From assembly GCF_024323335.1 (NCBI RefSeq), contig NC_066581.1, positions 444,007,816 to 444,071,815 on the forward strand: 64,000 bases of DNA, written 5' to 3'. Positions 43,897-56,567 of this stretch are shown here, one piece after another. Under the pieces are notes generated by a model. It did no database searches and was not told the DNA's origin. It was given only the letters and a program-made list of their open reading frames with translations. Position numbers and translations under genes: made by a program. The DNA is from Lathyrus oleraceus. Its lineage: Eukaryota > Streptophyta > Magnoliopsida > Fabales > Fabaceae. Numbering within the stretch: position 1 is the stretch's first letter; every line of letters begins with the position of its first letter.

Positions 43897-45537
43897 CTAA
43901 GACAAACGGCCTCCCGGAATGAGAGTCTTCAAGTACTGACACTGGTCTATCAACAGGTCACATTCTGAACATTCTGGCAAAAGAGTGATCTTCTCCTTCA
44001 GTTGTCGTCTAAGCTCTACCACTTCTCCTCCAAGGTGGTTCTCTGATGCCTGTCTCAAGTCTACTTCCTTCTTCAACTGGATGTCTTTATCTCTGAGTTG
44101 CTTCTCCAAGTCTCTGATCTTCTTCTGATAGCTGGCCTCAACCCTCTGCAACCTCAGGCACTCCCGGTGTTCTGCATCTAACATGCTCTCCATCTCCTCG
44201 TAGGATCTCTTCTTGCTTCTCAGTCTGCTAGCATCCTCTTCTCGCACTCCCCTGAGTTGATGAGCCAAGTTCAACCTATCAGCTTTGGCTTTGTACAGCT
44301 CCATCTGGGTATCTTGCTCCTTCCCTCTCAAACGGCGATTCTCCATCAGGGCTTGCTTGTAGTGCTCTGCAGGCACACTCTCAGCAAGGATCAAAGGTGG
44401 TTGCTCCTGCAACGGCTCCATCCTATCGTAGGGTAACAACAAAGTTTCTACTCTCTCCTTGACCCAATCAGTGTAATCGGGCATAGCAACGGCAAACTTC
44501 TTCCCTAAGACAGATCCATCCTTCACACTAATAGACTTCCAAGCTCTTCCTATCTGCTCCAATCTATCCGGGTCACTCTGCTTCTCAAAATACACACTTT
44601 CAGCTATCTCAGCCTCAAGTGGTCTTCCTTTCATCACAAACCCCAACTGGCGAAGAGAAAGAACCGGGTTGTAATTGATGCAACCCCTAGTCCCTACGAG
44701 CGGCACATTACGAAATCCTCCACAGCTCATAATGACGTTACGCACATCCATCCGGTAAGATTGCCACCTGATATCATAGGAGGTAAGACACATAACCCTC
44801 TGAGTCCACTTATGCGTGCTCTGAGCATCCACAAAAGGTTCACTGACTGGCAGAAGAGACAAGAACCATCTGAGCAAAAGCGGGAGACAACACCTGATAG
44901 CCCCACCCTTACCATGCCTACTGTGAATAGCATAGTAAGTGTCAGCTAATAGGGTAGGAACTGGATTTCCTCCAATGAAAATACTGACTGCAGCATAGTC
45001 AACAAAATTGGGCATACTCGGAAACAGGACGATCCCATAGATCATGACGGCCAACTGAGCATGAAAGGCTTCCCAACTTCCCTTCTCTGCTTCTTCTCTA
45101 GCTACCCTCAATAAAAACTTCAAAGGCAACCCTACAACATCCCCACTGGACTTCCAACTATCACTGACTTCCTTGATACCCAAATGGAGAGCTCTGGCAA
45201 CAACTCTGAAATCAACCTCCTTGGGCACATCCAAGAAAGGAACCTGATACCGGACCGGGACACTCAGCAGAATGGAGTACTCCTCAAGAGTAGGCGCCAA
45301 CTGATAATCTTGAAAGGTGAAACAATGAAGCTCTGGGTCGTAGAACTGTAGAAGAGTCTGCAACGGCACCGGATCGACTACCATCTTCAACAGTGTCAGA
45401 ATATCTCCATACTGGTCAACAAACCCCTTCTGGTTACCACTGGTCATAAGGTTACTCAACTCAATCAGAGACGTCAAAGGTTCACGGTGAAAGCTGTAGG
45501 AACAAGTCTTCCGCTTCAACTCTGGGACTGTTGCCAT
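43897..45537 (-). CDS. Element C ORF1, Ogre-specific protein of unknown function
   Basis: The start is placed at MATVPELK (45537). The frame is open further up to 45693, but that part is lysine-rich, is encoded by a poly-T/C tract and is not conserved in A. The N-terminal two thirds (residues about 1-370) form a globular region with FYDPELHCFTF, PTLEEY and PVPTLLADTY motifs that are shared with A. This resembles the plant transposon-associated domain known as DUF7745 or plant-mobile-domain-like. The last third is a charged coiled coil (about residues 380-525). Its place between the leader and gag is diagnostic of Ogre. The frame is intact. The role is not known. Confidence 0.9.
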   Translation of the reverse strand: MATVPELKRKTCSYSFHREPLTSLIELSNLMTSGNQKGFVDQYGDILTLLKMVVDPVPLQTLLQFYDPELHCFTFQDYQLAPTLEEYSILLSVPVRYQVPFLDVPKEVDFRVVARALHLGIKEVSDSWKSSGDVVGLPLKFLLRVAREEAEKGSWEAFHAQLAVMIYGIVLFPSMPNFVDYAAVSIFIGGNPVPTLLADTYYAIHSRHGKGGAIRCCLPLLLRWFLSLLPVSEPFVDAQSTHKWTQRVMCLTSYDIRWQSYRMDVRNVIMSCGGFRNVPLVGTRGCINYNPVLSLRQLGFVMKGRPLEAEIAESVYFEKQSDPDRLEQIGRAWKSISVKDGSVLGKKFAVAMPDYTDWVKERVETLLLPYDRMEPLQEQPPLILAESVPAEHYKQALMENRRLRGKEQDTQMELYKAKADRLNLAHQLRGVREEDASRLRSKKRSYEEMESMLDAEHRECLRLQRVEASYQKKIRDLEKQLRDKDIQLKKEVDLRQASENHLGGEVVELRRQLKEKITLLPECSECDLLIDQCQYLKTLIPGGRLS

Positions 45538-46370
45538 CTCTATCAGTGAACAAGCTCTGGAATGTACCTGAGAAATGATATGCATGCAGGGATTAGTTTT
45601 TTTTTTTCTTTTTCTTTTTCCCCTTTTTTTTTCTTTTTTTGTATCTTTTTTTTTATTGCGTTTCTTTTGAAAAATAAATATGCTATGATGCAAATGATGC
45701 AGACACGACTGGTTGGATGTGTCTCTCAGAACACAGGATCAAAGCTTCGGCTTGAACTCGGAACCACAAATTCATCTGAAACCCAAAGTCATCTGAGACC
45801 CCAAAATTCTGAACCAATAGTCACCAACAGGATCACAAGTCACCAACAAGTCACCAACAAGTCACCAACTGTACCTGTAATAATGATCATTCCCTCCCCA
45901 CTCACGGGTGTCATCTAGGCCAGGGTAAGGTCGAGAGAAACGCAGCATAAATAACCTTTCGCAGAATATCATCATATACACACCCGAAGTATGTAACGAT
46001 AATATCCCACCAGGGTCTGAACTGCTCGTGATATCAATGTTCCGCTAAGTGGCGCAATACCACCCGCTTCCCATGAATCACTCTATTCCTAAGTATCCTA
46101 GATTTCACTCATGGCCTGGGTATTGGGCCTTTTACCTCATGTAACTCCCACCCCAACAGAGAGAAACAGACAACCAGCCAGATGAATAATGAATGTGAAT
46201 GAATGCAAACATTAATGCAAACATAAGTGCAAACAATAGACAATGAATGCAAACAGTAAATAATGAATGCAATAAATAAACACAGCACAAAGCAACCAAA
46301 CCCTAACCTAGAGAGCGCTAGGAGAGACTCGCTTAGGGAAGGCGGACCAGCACAGGTCAACTTCTCTATG
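45538..46370 (-). other. Element C leader between primer-binding site and ORF1
   Basis: There is no conserved ORF. A T/C homopolymer stretch lies at 45598-45652 and AATGAATGCAAACA-type short repeats at about 46178-46285. The segment beside the primer-binding site (about 46100-46160, GCCTGGGTATTGGG and CACCCCAAC) resembles that of B. Confidence 0.65.
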
Positions 46371-46388
46371 TCCCCAGCAGAGTCGCCA
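46371..46388 (-). other. Element C primer-binding site (tRNA-Arg type)
   Basis: TGGCGACTCTGCTGGGGA begins two bases inside the 5' LTR. It is identical to B, so B and C would use the same primer. Confidence 0.82.
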
Positions 46389-46390
46389 GC

Positions 46391-49300
46391 TGTCGCATCA
46401 CGCAAAAAACCGGCGGGAAAAGAAGAACAACAGAGCCGCCACCGTGCGTTATTTATCCCAAAAGAGGGAAAGGAAACGCTCAGAGTAAACCTGGAAAGGA
46501 CATGGTCTCGCGACCAAAGAGGATGGGTTCGGGAGTCGGTTATGCGAAGGGAAGGTGTTAGCACCCCTACGCATCCGTCGTACTCGACGGGATCCACGCA
46601 CAATAGAAAGGAAAATTGGTTGCTAAACACTGCTCAAACTCACACACACTGGCTGAAAGAGACAAAAGAAACTGACTGAAACTGACTCGGCAGGATATCG
46701 CATCCTGGGCCTACTTAGTCTATCAGGCATAGACATCAGAGTCGAAGTAGTTCGGACTGGGGAAACGACACATGCTCGCTAGGATATCGCATCCTATGCA
46801 TACGTATCTCCTCGGACGAGAGAAGAATCAGAGCATTCGTAGCTCGGCTGACGCGCACACAAACAAACACAGGCAAAGGCAAACGTGGAGCCTGAATGCC
46901 AATCACTGGACTTACATCAGCATCCGAACCAGAACACACACAAAGAGGCAAACGTGGAGCCCGACTGCCAATCACTGGACTTACGTCAGCATCCGAACCA
47001 AACAAACCCACACTGGAACCCAAATGCCACTCGATGGACTTACATCAGCTTCCAAGCACACAACAAGACAAAACAAAGACACAGGCGCCCGGAGAGATCT
47101 GCTCATCTCCTGCCTACGTACCTCATCTGGCATGAGGATCAGGGCGACGTAGTTCCCCTACGGAGGGATAAAGGACTAGCCTAACCAGATAATAGAGGGA
47201 GACACAACACTAGGGAGACTACGACTCGAGCCTAGATGTTGTCATGCAAGATCATCCCTAAGTTAAGGTTTCTAGCTAACTGGCACAGGGAGCCAGCCTA
47301 TCCTAGTCATGACTTGCACAGGAAGCAAGCCACACACACACTTAACTTGCACAGGAAGCAAGTCAAGCACAACCTATCTTGCACAGGAAGCAAGTCTAAA
47401 CTAACCCTAACTTGCACAGGAAGCAAGTCAAACAAACATACAAGCACAGATAGCACACACTATACACAAGCAAGTGGCTCAAACAAGGGTTAGGTTTTAG
47501 TCGAGGGGTCATATCAACCTCAACAAACAAACCTCTGGAACTGGGTGAATGTGCTCTTAACCTTGCCATTGAGGGGCTAAGGTGAAGCAGATGAAAGGTG
47601 AGTGAAGATAAGACTTCACAGCTCTTATCCCTGGCCTGGGAGAGCTTAAGACAAGAATGTGTGGGTTCAGAAAGTGGGAACCCTTCTACACATTTGATAC
47701 TGACTCAACTGTACAATTGTACAAGATCTTGGGTTTTTATCTGTAATGCATCAACACAGTGGTGTGAGCAAAACAGAAGACACACTGAATAGCAGGGGAT
47801 AGGTTGCTTATCCCTTGGTTCTGCCAATTGCCTCTTCACTTAGGAGGACTTTGACTCTATACAAGGACAAAAGTAAACAGTCACAAACATTGCCTCTTAA
47901 GGAGGACTTCAGACAGTTGCCTGGCCAAGTAACAGGCCAGGTCTTCCAGACTACATGAAGTTAGGAAGTTGTACCTCAATGCAAATTGCTTATACAAGCA
48001 AAGCAAAGTAAAAGTTCACAAGGAACTGAGCAACTAAAAGCACCTGAAACAGTCAAGCAGATGTTAGTATGCAACTTCAAACAAGCAAAAAAGAAACAGA
48101 CATCAACAGTTAATTGGAGGCAAATGAATGTGCAAGGCACAGGGCTTAAGGCATGTGAGCCAAGCCACCTTCAAAACAAACAAGTTAGACAAAGATATTT
48201 CAGCAAACTCAATCAAAAAGAAATGGTCTCATTGGTCATTTGTAGCTTAACCTGAAAACATAAGCTCAAAGGTGAGTAACAGGACCACTAGGACAAGCCT
48301 AGGGTCAAAAGAGAATGAGAAAGCCAAAACAGCAAATGACAAGTGTCCAAAATCATGTTCAAACAATCAAGAAACAAACCCAATTGGTTTCACATTCATA
48401 ACAATTATCATCATCATTTCATAAGCAAAAGAAGTCAAAGCATGGCAAATGAGAGCTCATAAAAGTCAACAGAATGACTTGCATCAAAAGTCAACTCAAA
48501 CATTTCCAAAAATCACTAAATAAATCATGACCAATCATAACCCACAGCATGGTAAGCATGTCAAATTTCATCTCATTTGGACAAGTGGAAGGCAGTCAAT
48601 GAAAATCAGAAAGGCAAGGCAATTTTGAACATGCTCAAAGAAGTCAACCAATCATGCATCAACTTGAAAAATTCATAAATCAGATATGGCATATGATAAA
48701 TAAATGGGACTAAAACCATGGCAAAGATTAAGATGTCTAGTTATCTCATGTCAAATTTCATGTCCATCTAATAAAGTATGAGAATTTCACAAATGAAATG
48801 GGAACATGTATCACAAAAAGTCAACATTAGACCAAACAGGGGAGAAAATCCCAAACAATTAGGAAATGCCATAAATAATTTCAAGAAAATTCACATGTAA
48901 ACTAGACATCCAAGAGTACATTCATGCAAAAAATAAGATCAATTGGAGGTCAAGAAGCATGGTATCAAAAATCAACAAGTTGCACATCAATGGTGTGACA
49001 CAAATTGTCACACCCTACTTCAAAAATTCACAACTCTCAAACCACATAATATAAATTCACAAACTCTACACCAAAATCACCATGAATGTGTCTAGTTCAA
49101 GCACAAAAAATTTGGGAGCCATTGGATAAAGCATCATCATTTCACAAATGTTTTGGCAAAGTGTACAAAATATGCATACATGTCACAAACCCTTATACCA
49201 ATAAAAATCCATTGATCACAAAATTCTGGAAAAATCATGATAAAAAAGTAGAGATCCATATGAACACAATGCAAAAATTCCCATGAATTTTGGATTAAAA

Positions 49301-51265
49301 TTGGATGCGCAATGATTTTTGTAAGTTGGTGATCAAAAATGGAATAAAATGAAAAACAACATGAATTTAATAGGTCATGTGCCACGACCGGTGGCATTTT
49401 TGTAAATATGGGGCAGCTTTAATGAAACGCTGCGTCGCGTTTACATGCGTGGCGAGCTACCATTGGCCACATGGCCCAGAAACGTGGAAAAACATGCAGG
49501 GCACGGTTTGGAAGATCAAACACGATCTTGGTATGAAAAAATTAGGGTTTTGGCCGTGTTCTTCATTATTTTTCCAGATTTTTCCAGCAAGAACGAAGTG
49601 TAACCAAAATCCACAAACAAGGTATCATCGTGTTCATCTAACTGAGTACATCAACATTACAACATCCATTTTCATTAATTTATGCTAACAAGAGAGAACC
49701 AAGCAAAGAACACATTCATATGCCGAACTTTAAAACCTCATAACTTCACAAATACTCAACCATTTTCGAAAACAAAAACATCATGAAGCTCAGCATGGAT
49801 AGACCTTTCTAAAGCATGTATTTATTTTAAGAAACAAGGAGGTCGAAATTTTACCAAAGTGGAAGGGCAGTGTGGATTCAGTTGCTATCTCGTGTTTTTG
49901 GCCTGAAACAGATGTCCCAAAGGTCTTCAAATGATGAATGATGAAGAAGGTTTGGTTTGAAATGGCTTGGTTTGGATGCAAACAACTTCTGCCATTGATG
50001 ATGCTTTGCAAAAACAGTCCACAAAACCCTCTTACAGACGTGGAACAGGGGTTGCAATGAGTCCAAAATGTGGTTTAGATGATGAATCAAGTAAGGCAAG
50101 GCTCAGTTCTTTGAGAGTTTTTGACAGATTTTGAAAAATGCAAAAAATGAAGTTTTTTAGAGAAATGAGAGAACCAAGGTTTTTCTGTGATCTCTTGTGG
50201 CTGCTTCCAGGGTTGCTTCTTGCAGAAAATAATCTCTAAGTACTCTGTTTGATAGTACCAAGCATGGTCCATGAAATGGTGGGATAGATTTGGTAAAAAA
50301 GTGTACTTTTCTCCAATTTTCAAGCAAGTTAGCATGGGTGTATGTACTGCATGGGAATGGGCTTCCAACAAGTTTTAAATAACATTTCTGAACATATTCC
50401 AATGGCCAAAGTGATTACAAATGGTTATTTCAAAAAGTCAAAATTCAACTCACTTGAAATTAATTAAGGCAAGTTCAAAAAGGCCATTTTGCATGGTGAT
50501 GTTTTGGTGCATGATGATGACATATTTGGAAAGATGAGGTCAAATGTGACTTGTTGGAAAAAACCCCACCAAATTTGGCCAAATGGTTTGAGAGATATGG
50601 CCTTTTGAAGTTCAAGAATTTTTGAAAATGATTTGATCATAACTTGCCAACCATACATGGGAATTGAGTGTTCTTGGACTTTTTGGAAATGGGAGAACAA
50701 GATCTTCAACTTTCATGTTGGGCAAAAATTCATTTGAAGCTTGTATCATTATGTAAGTTTGAGGATCAAGACTTTCCATTTTTGGTAAGTTTCAATTACA
50801 GGTCCAGTTTCCCTTTTTGGAAATTTCTGATCTGGCTTCAAATTCTTCCATGATGGTGTTTACCATGATATATGAAGACTATATGGACATGAATGAGACC
50901 TCTCAAACCAAATCCAACCATCAAATCACTGATTAAATGGACAGTTGACCAACAGTTGACTTTTTAGGGTTTCTGACTGATTGTGCATTGACTGATGACT
51001 TCTGAACATCCAATCCTTGACCAAAACACTTCAAATGGATCCCCAAGTCATGTAGACATGTTGGACCAACCCTAGGGCCCTGGCTCAATGAAAAACTCAC
51101 TTGCTTGCTTGATTGACTGATCTTCTGACCAGTTTGACCTAATTTCTTGATTGACTTGCACTTGAGGCAAATGGGACAATGCAATGCTATGCAGTGGACC
51201 ATGTTATGCTATGACCTAATATGAGAATGTATGTACAATGATAGGTGCAAATTTGAGGTGCTACA
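46391..51265 (-). repeat. Element C 5' LTR
   Basis: The offset to the 3' LTR is exactly 17350 over the complete length, with no indel. Single-base differences seen include 29054/46404, 30648/47998 and 33173/50523. The TATA-like box of this copy is at 50373-50382, the hairpin array at 47280-47429, the conserved R/U5 block at 46525-46597 and the TACGTA modules at 46708-46755, 46797-46850 and 47111-47160. It is followed by the TSD ACTGG. Confidence 0.96.
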
Positions 51266-52685
51266 ACTGGGGGTTAGCAGGTATAGCTGGTGGATTTCTC
51301 AAAGTAATCAACTTCCTCTCTATCAAAGAGGGATATAATTCTGCGTACGTCATTGGAATAGGATCAAAAGTGACCTTTTTCCTCTCGTAACTCGTGCTGG
51401 TTTGATTACTGTTTCAAGGCTGGTAGGCCTGCTGTTGCGGACGGTGCTGTTGTTGTTGATATTGCTGAGGTGGTTGCTGATTGTTGTTATGTTGCTGGTA
51501 CTGTTGATTATCTCTGAAAACAGGTGCTATATGAGCCACATGATGCTGGTTACCGGCAGGACGCACGGTCTTCCTCCTCACAGAGGGTCTTCTAGGTTTC
51601 ACATGGGAAGTCGTAACATGTGCCTCTCCATATTTCTTCTTCATAAACGCCCCATAACGTTTGGCAGAAAAGCCTTCTTCCCTGGTTAGACGTCCTTCTC
51701 TAACCCCTTCTTCTAAACGCATCCCCATATTCACCATCTCGGTGAAGTCAAAAGGAGCGCTAGCAATCATCCGCTCATAATAGAATGAACTCAAGGTCTT
51801 CAGAAAGATCTTGGTCATTTCCTTCTCTTCTAGCGGAGGCATAATCTGTGATGCCAACTCTCGCCACCTCTGGGCGTATTCTTTAAACGTTTCCTTGTCC
51901 TTCTGGGACATGGCCCTCAATTGATCCCTATCGGGAGCCATATCCATATTATACTTGTACTGCTTGACGAAGGCCTCGCCAAGGTCGTTGAAAGATCGGA
52001 TGTTCGCACTGTCCAGACCCATGTACCACCGTAGAGCGGCACCGGACAAGCTGTCTTGAAAGTAGTGGATGAGTAACTGATCGTTGTCGGTCTGAGTTGA
52101 CATTTTCCTGGCATACATGACCAGGTGGCTAAGAGGATAAGTATTTCCCTTGTATTTTTCAAAGTCAGGGACCTTGAGTTTCACCGGGATCTTCACATTG
52201 GGAACCAAGCACAGTTCGGCAGCAGACTTGCCGAAAAGATCCTTTCCTCTAAGAGTTTTCAATTTCTTGCGAAGCTCAAGAAATTGATCGTTCATAGCGT
52301 CCATCTTCTCATAGACATCTGGGCCTTCAGACGGCTCAGAATGATAGATGGTGTCGTCTACTCTAGGCATAGTATGCACGACAGGAGGAGGAACAGCAAG
52401 GACCGGGCTAGATGTCGGCATAGAAGCAAAAGTTGGAGTAGGACCCTCAGGCATGAAATTAGGAGGCATCCCCCACGGGAATCCGGCTGGCATGGCTGTC
52501 GGAACAAAGTTTGCACTGGCTGCAGGCACAGTTGAGGAGACAATCTCAGAGATGACTGTCCTCTGGGGAGGAGTTGAAGGTGTCGGAGAAGACTGGCTCT
52601 GGGCAGCCAAGAATGATTCCATCAAAGTGCTCAGTCTGGTCACTTCCTCTTTGAGGTCACGGTTCTCTTGCTCTAGATGATCCAT
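51266..52685 (-). pseudogene. gag: Element A Gag, N-terminal and capsid part
   Basis: The start was set at MDHLEQ (52685), by analogy with the start of C. A coiled-coil start and a P/S/V-rich linker are followed by the capsid domain (VKIPVKLKVPDF, RWYMGL, FVKQYKYNMDMAP, FKEYAQRW) and a Q/H-rich tail. A TGA at 51414 interrupts the frame, which then stays open to the insertion site of C at 51266 and continues in 29035. A CGA codon is the simplest ancestor of the TGA. Confidence 0.9.
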
Positions 52686-52995
52686 CAGTCTTGAAGTGTT
52701 GACTCTAGTGTAGTACTGGTGACTCAACTTGTCTTCAAAATAAATGAAGAACACAGAGATAGACCACAGGACAAGAAGCCGGGAACCAAAACCTGCTTAT
52801 GCACATGATGCATGCAATGCTTGTGCATATGATTTGTTTTTATTTCAAAGGAACTCTAGGGTTTTATTTGCAAATTTTGGAAATATTAAACATTTATCAC
52901 ATGTGGAAATATCTCATCAAATAATATCAGGGAAAAGAAGTACATCATTGTCAATCATATACAAGAGAAAAGGAAAATAATCATCCTATGGATCC
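52686..52995 (-). other. Element A spacer between ORF1 and gag
   Basis: These 310 bp show no conserved coding sequence. The frame upstream of MDHLEQ stays open for 23 codons but is not shared with B or C. Confidence 0.6.
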
Positions 52996-54447
52996 CTAGA
53001 AACAATCATCTAAAGCTCGGGACACAGGAAGATAAGATGCGCGAAGTCTTTTTACCTCCCTCTCGTAGGCTGCCTCCATATCCGCTTTCTCCTTGGCGAG
53101 CCGATCACACTTCCTCTTCCAAAACTTGGAAGACTGAGGAAGTAGAGAAGTTCATGCATCATTAGGGTCATCAATAACTTGATGCTCGAGAAACTCAATC
53201 AAAGCATCCTTCTCCTTAATCTGCTGAAGCAACTCTTCCCTTTCACGGATCCAGGCACGTGATAGGTCTTCGTCTCTCAACTCCTCTACTCCTTGGTTAG
53301 GGAGGGTTGAAGGCCCAACTATAACCAAAGGTGTAGGTCTCGGATACTCGTAAGGCATGAGATACTCAGAAGCTCTCCTCCTTACCCAAGCAGTATAAGG
53401 CTCCATAGCAACACAATTCTTAGGGCCCAACTCCTTCCTTCCTTTCCTATGAATCTTGCGCCAAGCGCGAACCATTCTGCCCTTCAAGCCTTGGGGATCT
53501 TTACCCTCCTGAAAGAATACACCTTCTAACAGAATGTTATTAGGCTTATCCTTTAGGGGGAACCCAAGCTGACGACGTGCTAAGACAGAGTTGTAGTTAA
53601 TCCCACCACATGTACCAAGAAGAGGCACATTGGAGAATTCACCACAAGAGTCAATAATCTGCACACCATCATACACACGGTTATACCAAGAGATATCATC
53701 ATTAGTGAGAGACATGAGTCTCGTGGACCACCGTAGACATCCCTTGTTCTCCTTGAAGGCGGTCGTCTAAGGTAAGTGAGAAATAAACCACTTATACAAC
53801 AGAGGCAAACAACACACAATGGCGCCACCACCCTTTGCATTCCTCATATGCAAAGAGAAATAGGTATCACCCAACAGAGTCGGAACGGGATTAAGAGTAG
53901 AAAAGATCCTAATAGCGTTCACATCCACAAACTTGTCGATGTTGGGGAACAATACCAATCCATATACGAGAAGTACAAATATGGCTTCAAATGCATCCTC
54001 ACTCATGGCCTTCCCATAGATAGTAGCTTGAGCAATGAGGAACTCAGAAGGGAGACCTTGAATTCCACCTTTGGTAGTCATATGAGCACCGACCAGAGAT
54101 TCATCTATGTGCAACATGTATGCTATCTCTTGAGAAGTAGGAATACTTTCCAAGCCACTGAACGACACTTGGTCTAGAATAGGTATACCCACAAGATAGG
54201 CATACTCCTCAAGTGTAGGCAATAGCTGGAAATCTGGGAACGTGAAGCAATGGTACAAGGGATCATAAAACTGCACCAATACACTCATCAACCCTTCATC
54301 CACCTGAGTAGTCAGAAGAGGAAGAAGCTTCCCAAAACGAGCTTTGAAACCCAAAGGATCTAATACATAGGATGTCAGATTCCTTAACTCTTTCAAATCT
54401 GGCTGTCTGAAGCTGTACTTCTTTGTATTTCTTCTTTGTCTTTCCAT
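52996..54447 (-). pseudogene. Element A ORF1, two in-frame stops
   Basis: One frame of 484 codons (MERQRRNTKK to a TAG at 52996) is interrupted by TAG at 53767 and TGA at 53152. It shares FYDPLYHCFTF, PTLEEY and PVPTLLGDTYF with the ORF1 of C, at moderate overall similarity. Behind the second stop the frame continues with a charged helical segment (KWKR-like, DRLAKEK, REVKRLRASYLP), so the C-terminal coiled coil is shorter than in C. Function unknown. Confidence 0.87.
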
Positions 54448-55342
54448 GTCTGAAAAATTTGCAAATAAACCCCTTAAGTTCCTTGAAAATTTTCTTCATT
54501 ATTGATGATATGAATGCAAATGAGTGCATGAATGCATGAATGCAACAATCACACTCAAGGATCAAGCAAAGCACACCAAACAAAGGTCATGGGATGGAAG
54601 TCACGAGCATTTTGGTGGATTATGGCTTACACCTTATCTACACCCAAGTTCCATTAATATTAAGGATATATGAACGGATCAACCATGAATCAAGGGTTTG
54701 TTGCAAGTCACGAGCATGGAGTCCCGGTTAAGAACCACCCAAAGGGAGTGTACTAGGGTTTAAACCTGCCAAACATGTTCTACAAGAGGTTCCCATAGTC
54801 ATTATCTCATCTTTCGGATATTATCGGATAAACGACTACTCGTATTCCAAAATTATTCTCAAGAGAGACTCTTATGAGTGTAGTATCGCGTAACAATCGT
54901 ATCAAATCTTACACTTGAACGACTTTTGCACTACATCCTAAGAATAGGCCAAGATGAGCTTGGTAAACTAAGGTCCTTGGCTTCTATGGTCTATATTGGA
55001 AAGAGTAATGTCTAACCACAACTTACTTGTGTGACATTATTGATCCCAACATGACCTCCACCAAGTGAATGGACTTGCAAGTCAACTTGCTAAGGAATAA
55101 CTCCACACAAGTCAACAAGACTACGTCATTCTCTTATCCTAAGTGCACTCGAGTCCGGGTATAGAACTCATCTCACAAAGATCACCAAGCATACAAGGAA
55201 TTAATATCAAGCAATTCAATCATTACACACAATACAGTAATCCCAAATTGCACAAAAAATATGTCACAAAACAATACAATACAACAAGTATGAAAAGTTG
55301 GCAAAACCCACTAGGATTTCTCCATCAGAGTCGCCACTTTTC
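54448..55342 (-). other. Element A leader with primer-binding site
   Basis: About 0.9 kb of non-coding DNA lies between ORF1 and the 5' LTR. TGGCGACTCTGATGGAG at 55336-55320 is the primer-binding site. It shares its first eleven bases with B and C and starts six bases from the LTR end (GAAAAG between), so the site is either diverged or uses another tRNA. Nothing else was recognised. Confidence 0.68.
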
Positions 55343-55415
55343 TGTAGCAAGGTATTCGTTACCATTAGTGATATTGACTAAATCCAAGGTAAATCATACA
55401 AGTCGAGTCGCCACC
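55343..55415 (-). repeat. Element A 5' LTR, last 73 bp
   Basis: In element orientation the LTR ends with ACGAATACCTTGCTACA at 55343. The corresponding end of solo LTR E is ACGAATACACCGCTACA at 60834. The last five bases on this side (55411-55415, CCACC) are the TSD of E. Confidence 0.85.
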
Positions 55416-56559
55416 TGTAAGACCCCAATTTTGTCCCTAAGATCCCTCATGGCATCATATCATATCATATCATTGCCTCAAGGATCTTTGTGCACCTTTG
55501 CTTCCCTCCTAGTGGGTGGGTTATCTTGTGAGTGTGGTTCTTGATCACCAAGCATGTATTGCATTTGTATATCATTGCTTTTCATCTGTCTATTAACCAA
55601 AAGTACAAAAATATTGTCATCTAACCATGTTACTTGCAGATGAAGCCAGCTAGGTCAAATCAGTCAAATCAGCCATTAAACAGTGGATGGTGGCCATTCT
55701 TGAAGAATTTGGGCACCATGATCATTCATCAAGAGTTCATATGAGTTGTGACATCATTTTAAATCAAGATATCAAGTGGTAGGGGCTTGGAATTCATCAG
55801 AACATGGTTCAGTCAACCAAAACCCTAGCAAAGTCAATTGTGGTCAACTGTGCATTTAATCAGTGATTTGATGGTGGGAATTGGTTTGAGAGGTCTCATT
55901 CATGTCCATATAAGCCTCATATAACATGTCAAACATCCACAGTGAAGAATTTGAAGTCAGACAAGAAATTTCCAAAAATAGAAAGTTGACCTGTAATTGG
56001 AATTTGCCAAAAATGGAAAGTTCTTCTCCTCAAAATTACTTCATCATAAAAGCTTCAAATGAATTTTTGTCCAACATGAAAGTTGAAGATCTTGTTCTCC
56101 CATTTCCAAAAAGTCCAAGAACACTCATTTCCCATTTATGGTTGGCAAGTTATGATCAAATCATTCTCAAAGAATTTTGAACTTCAAAGTGAGATAACTT
56201 CCAAACCATTTGGCCAAATTGAGTGAGGTTTTTTGCTACAAGTCATATTTGATGTGCTCTATCCAAATCCTTCATCACAATTCACCAAAAATTAACCAAT
56301 CAAAATGGCCTTTTTCAAGTGGTTTGAATTTAAAATGAGGGAGGTGAAAAAGTGGACTTTCAAATTAACCATTTCCTACACTTTTTACCATTTGCCAATA
56401 TTCAGAAATCATGTTTTGGATGTGCTTTGGGCCCAATTTCGCACTGTAGCACATGCACATGCAACATTTGAGTGAATTTCACTAATTGGAAAAACACTTC
56501 ATTTTGAACTAATTTCCAATTACCACTTCATTAACCAACTTAAGCTTCATTAAACAGAG

Positions 56560-56567
56560 TATATATT
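56560..56567 (+). promoter_or_regulatory. Solo LTR E TATA box
   Basis: TATATATT lies about 1.15 kb into the LTR and is followed by AAAAACCCTAGCC and CTCTCAAACTCTC, typical of a plant transcription start region. This divides the LTR into U3 of about 1.15 kb and R/U5 of about 4.2 kb. The solo LTR could still start transcription towards 60834. Confidence 0.55.

Larger units (their letters stand above)
29041..51265 (-). mobile_element. Element C: full-length, young Ogre retrotransposon (22.2 kb)
   Basis: The element spans 22,225 bp with two 4875-bp LTRs (29041-33915 and 46391-51265), TSD ACTGG at 29036-29040 and 51266-51270, a tRNA-Arg-type primer-binding site, ORF1, gag, pro, intron, pol, 3' UTR and polypurine tract in minus orientation. 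Size, extra ORF and intron fit Ogre. The LTR copies have equal length and differ at about 16 positions by eye, about 0.3%. Lesions are a TAG between gag and pro (41990) and a frameshift before RT (about 39600). Either these arose after insertion or the copy was made with help from another element. Confidence 0.96.

Noticed and set aside
45538..45693. Lysine-rich N-terminal extension of ORF1 in C, possibly a nuclear localisation signal.
   Set aside because: It is encoded by a homopolymer T/C tract before a good start at 45537, and it is not present in A.
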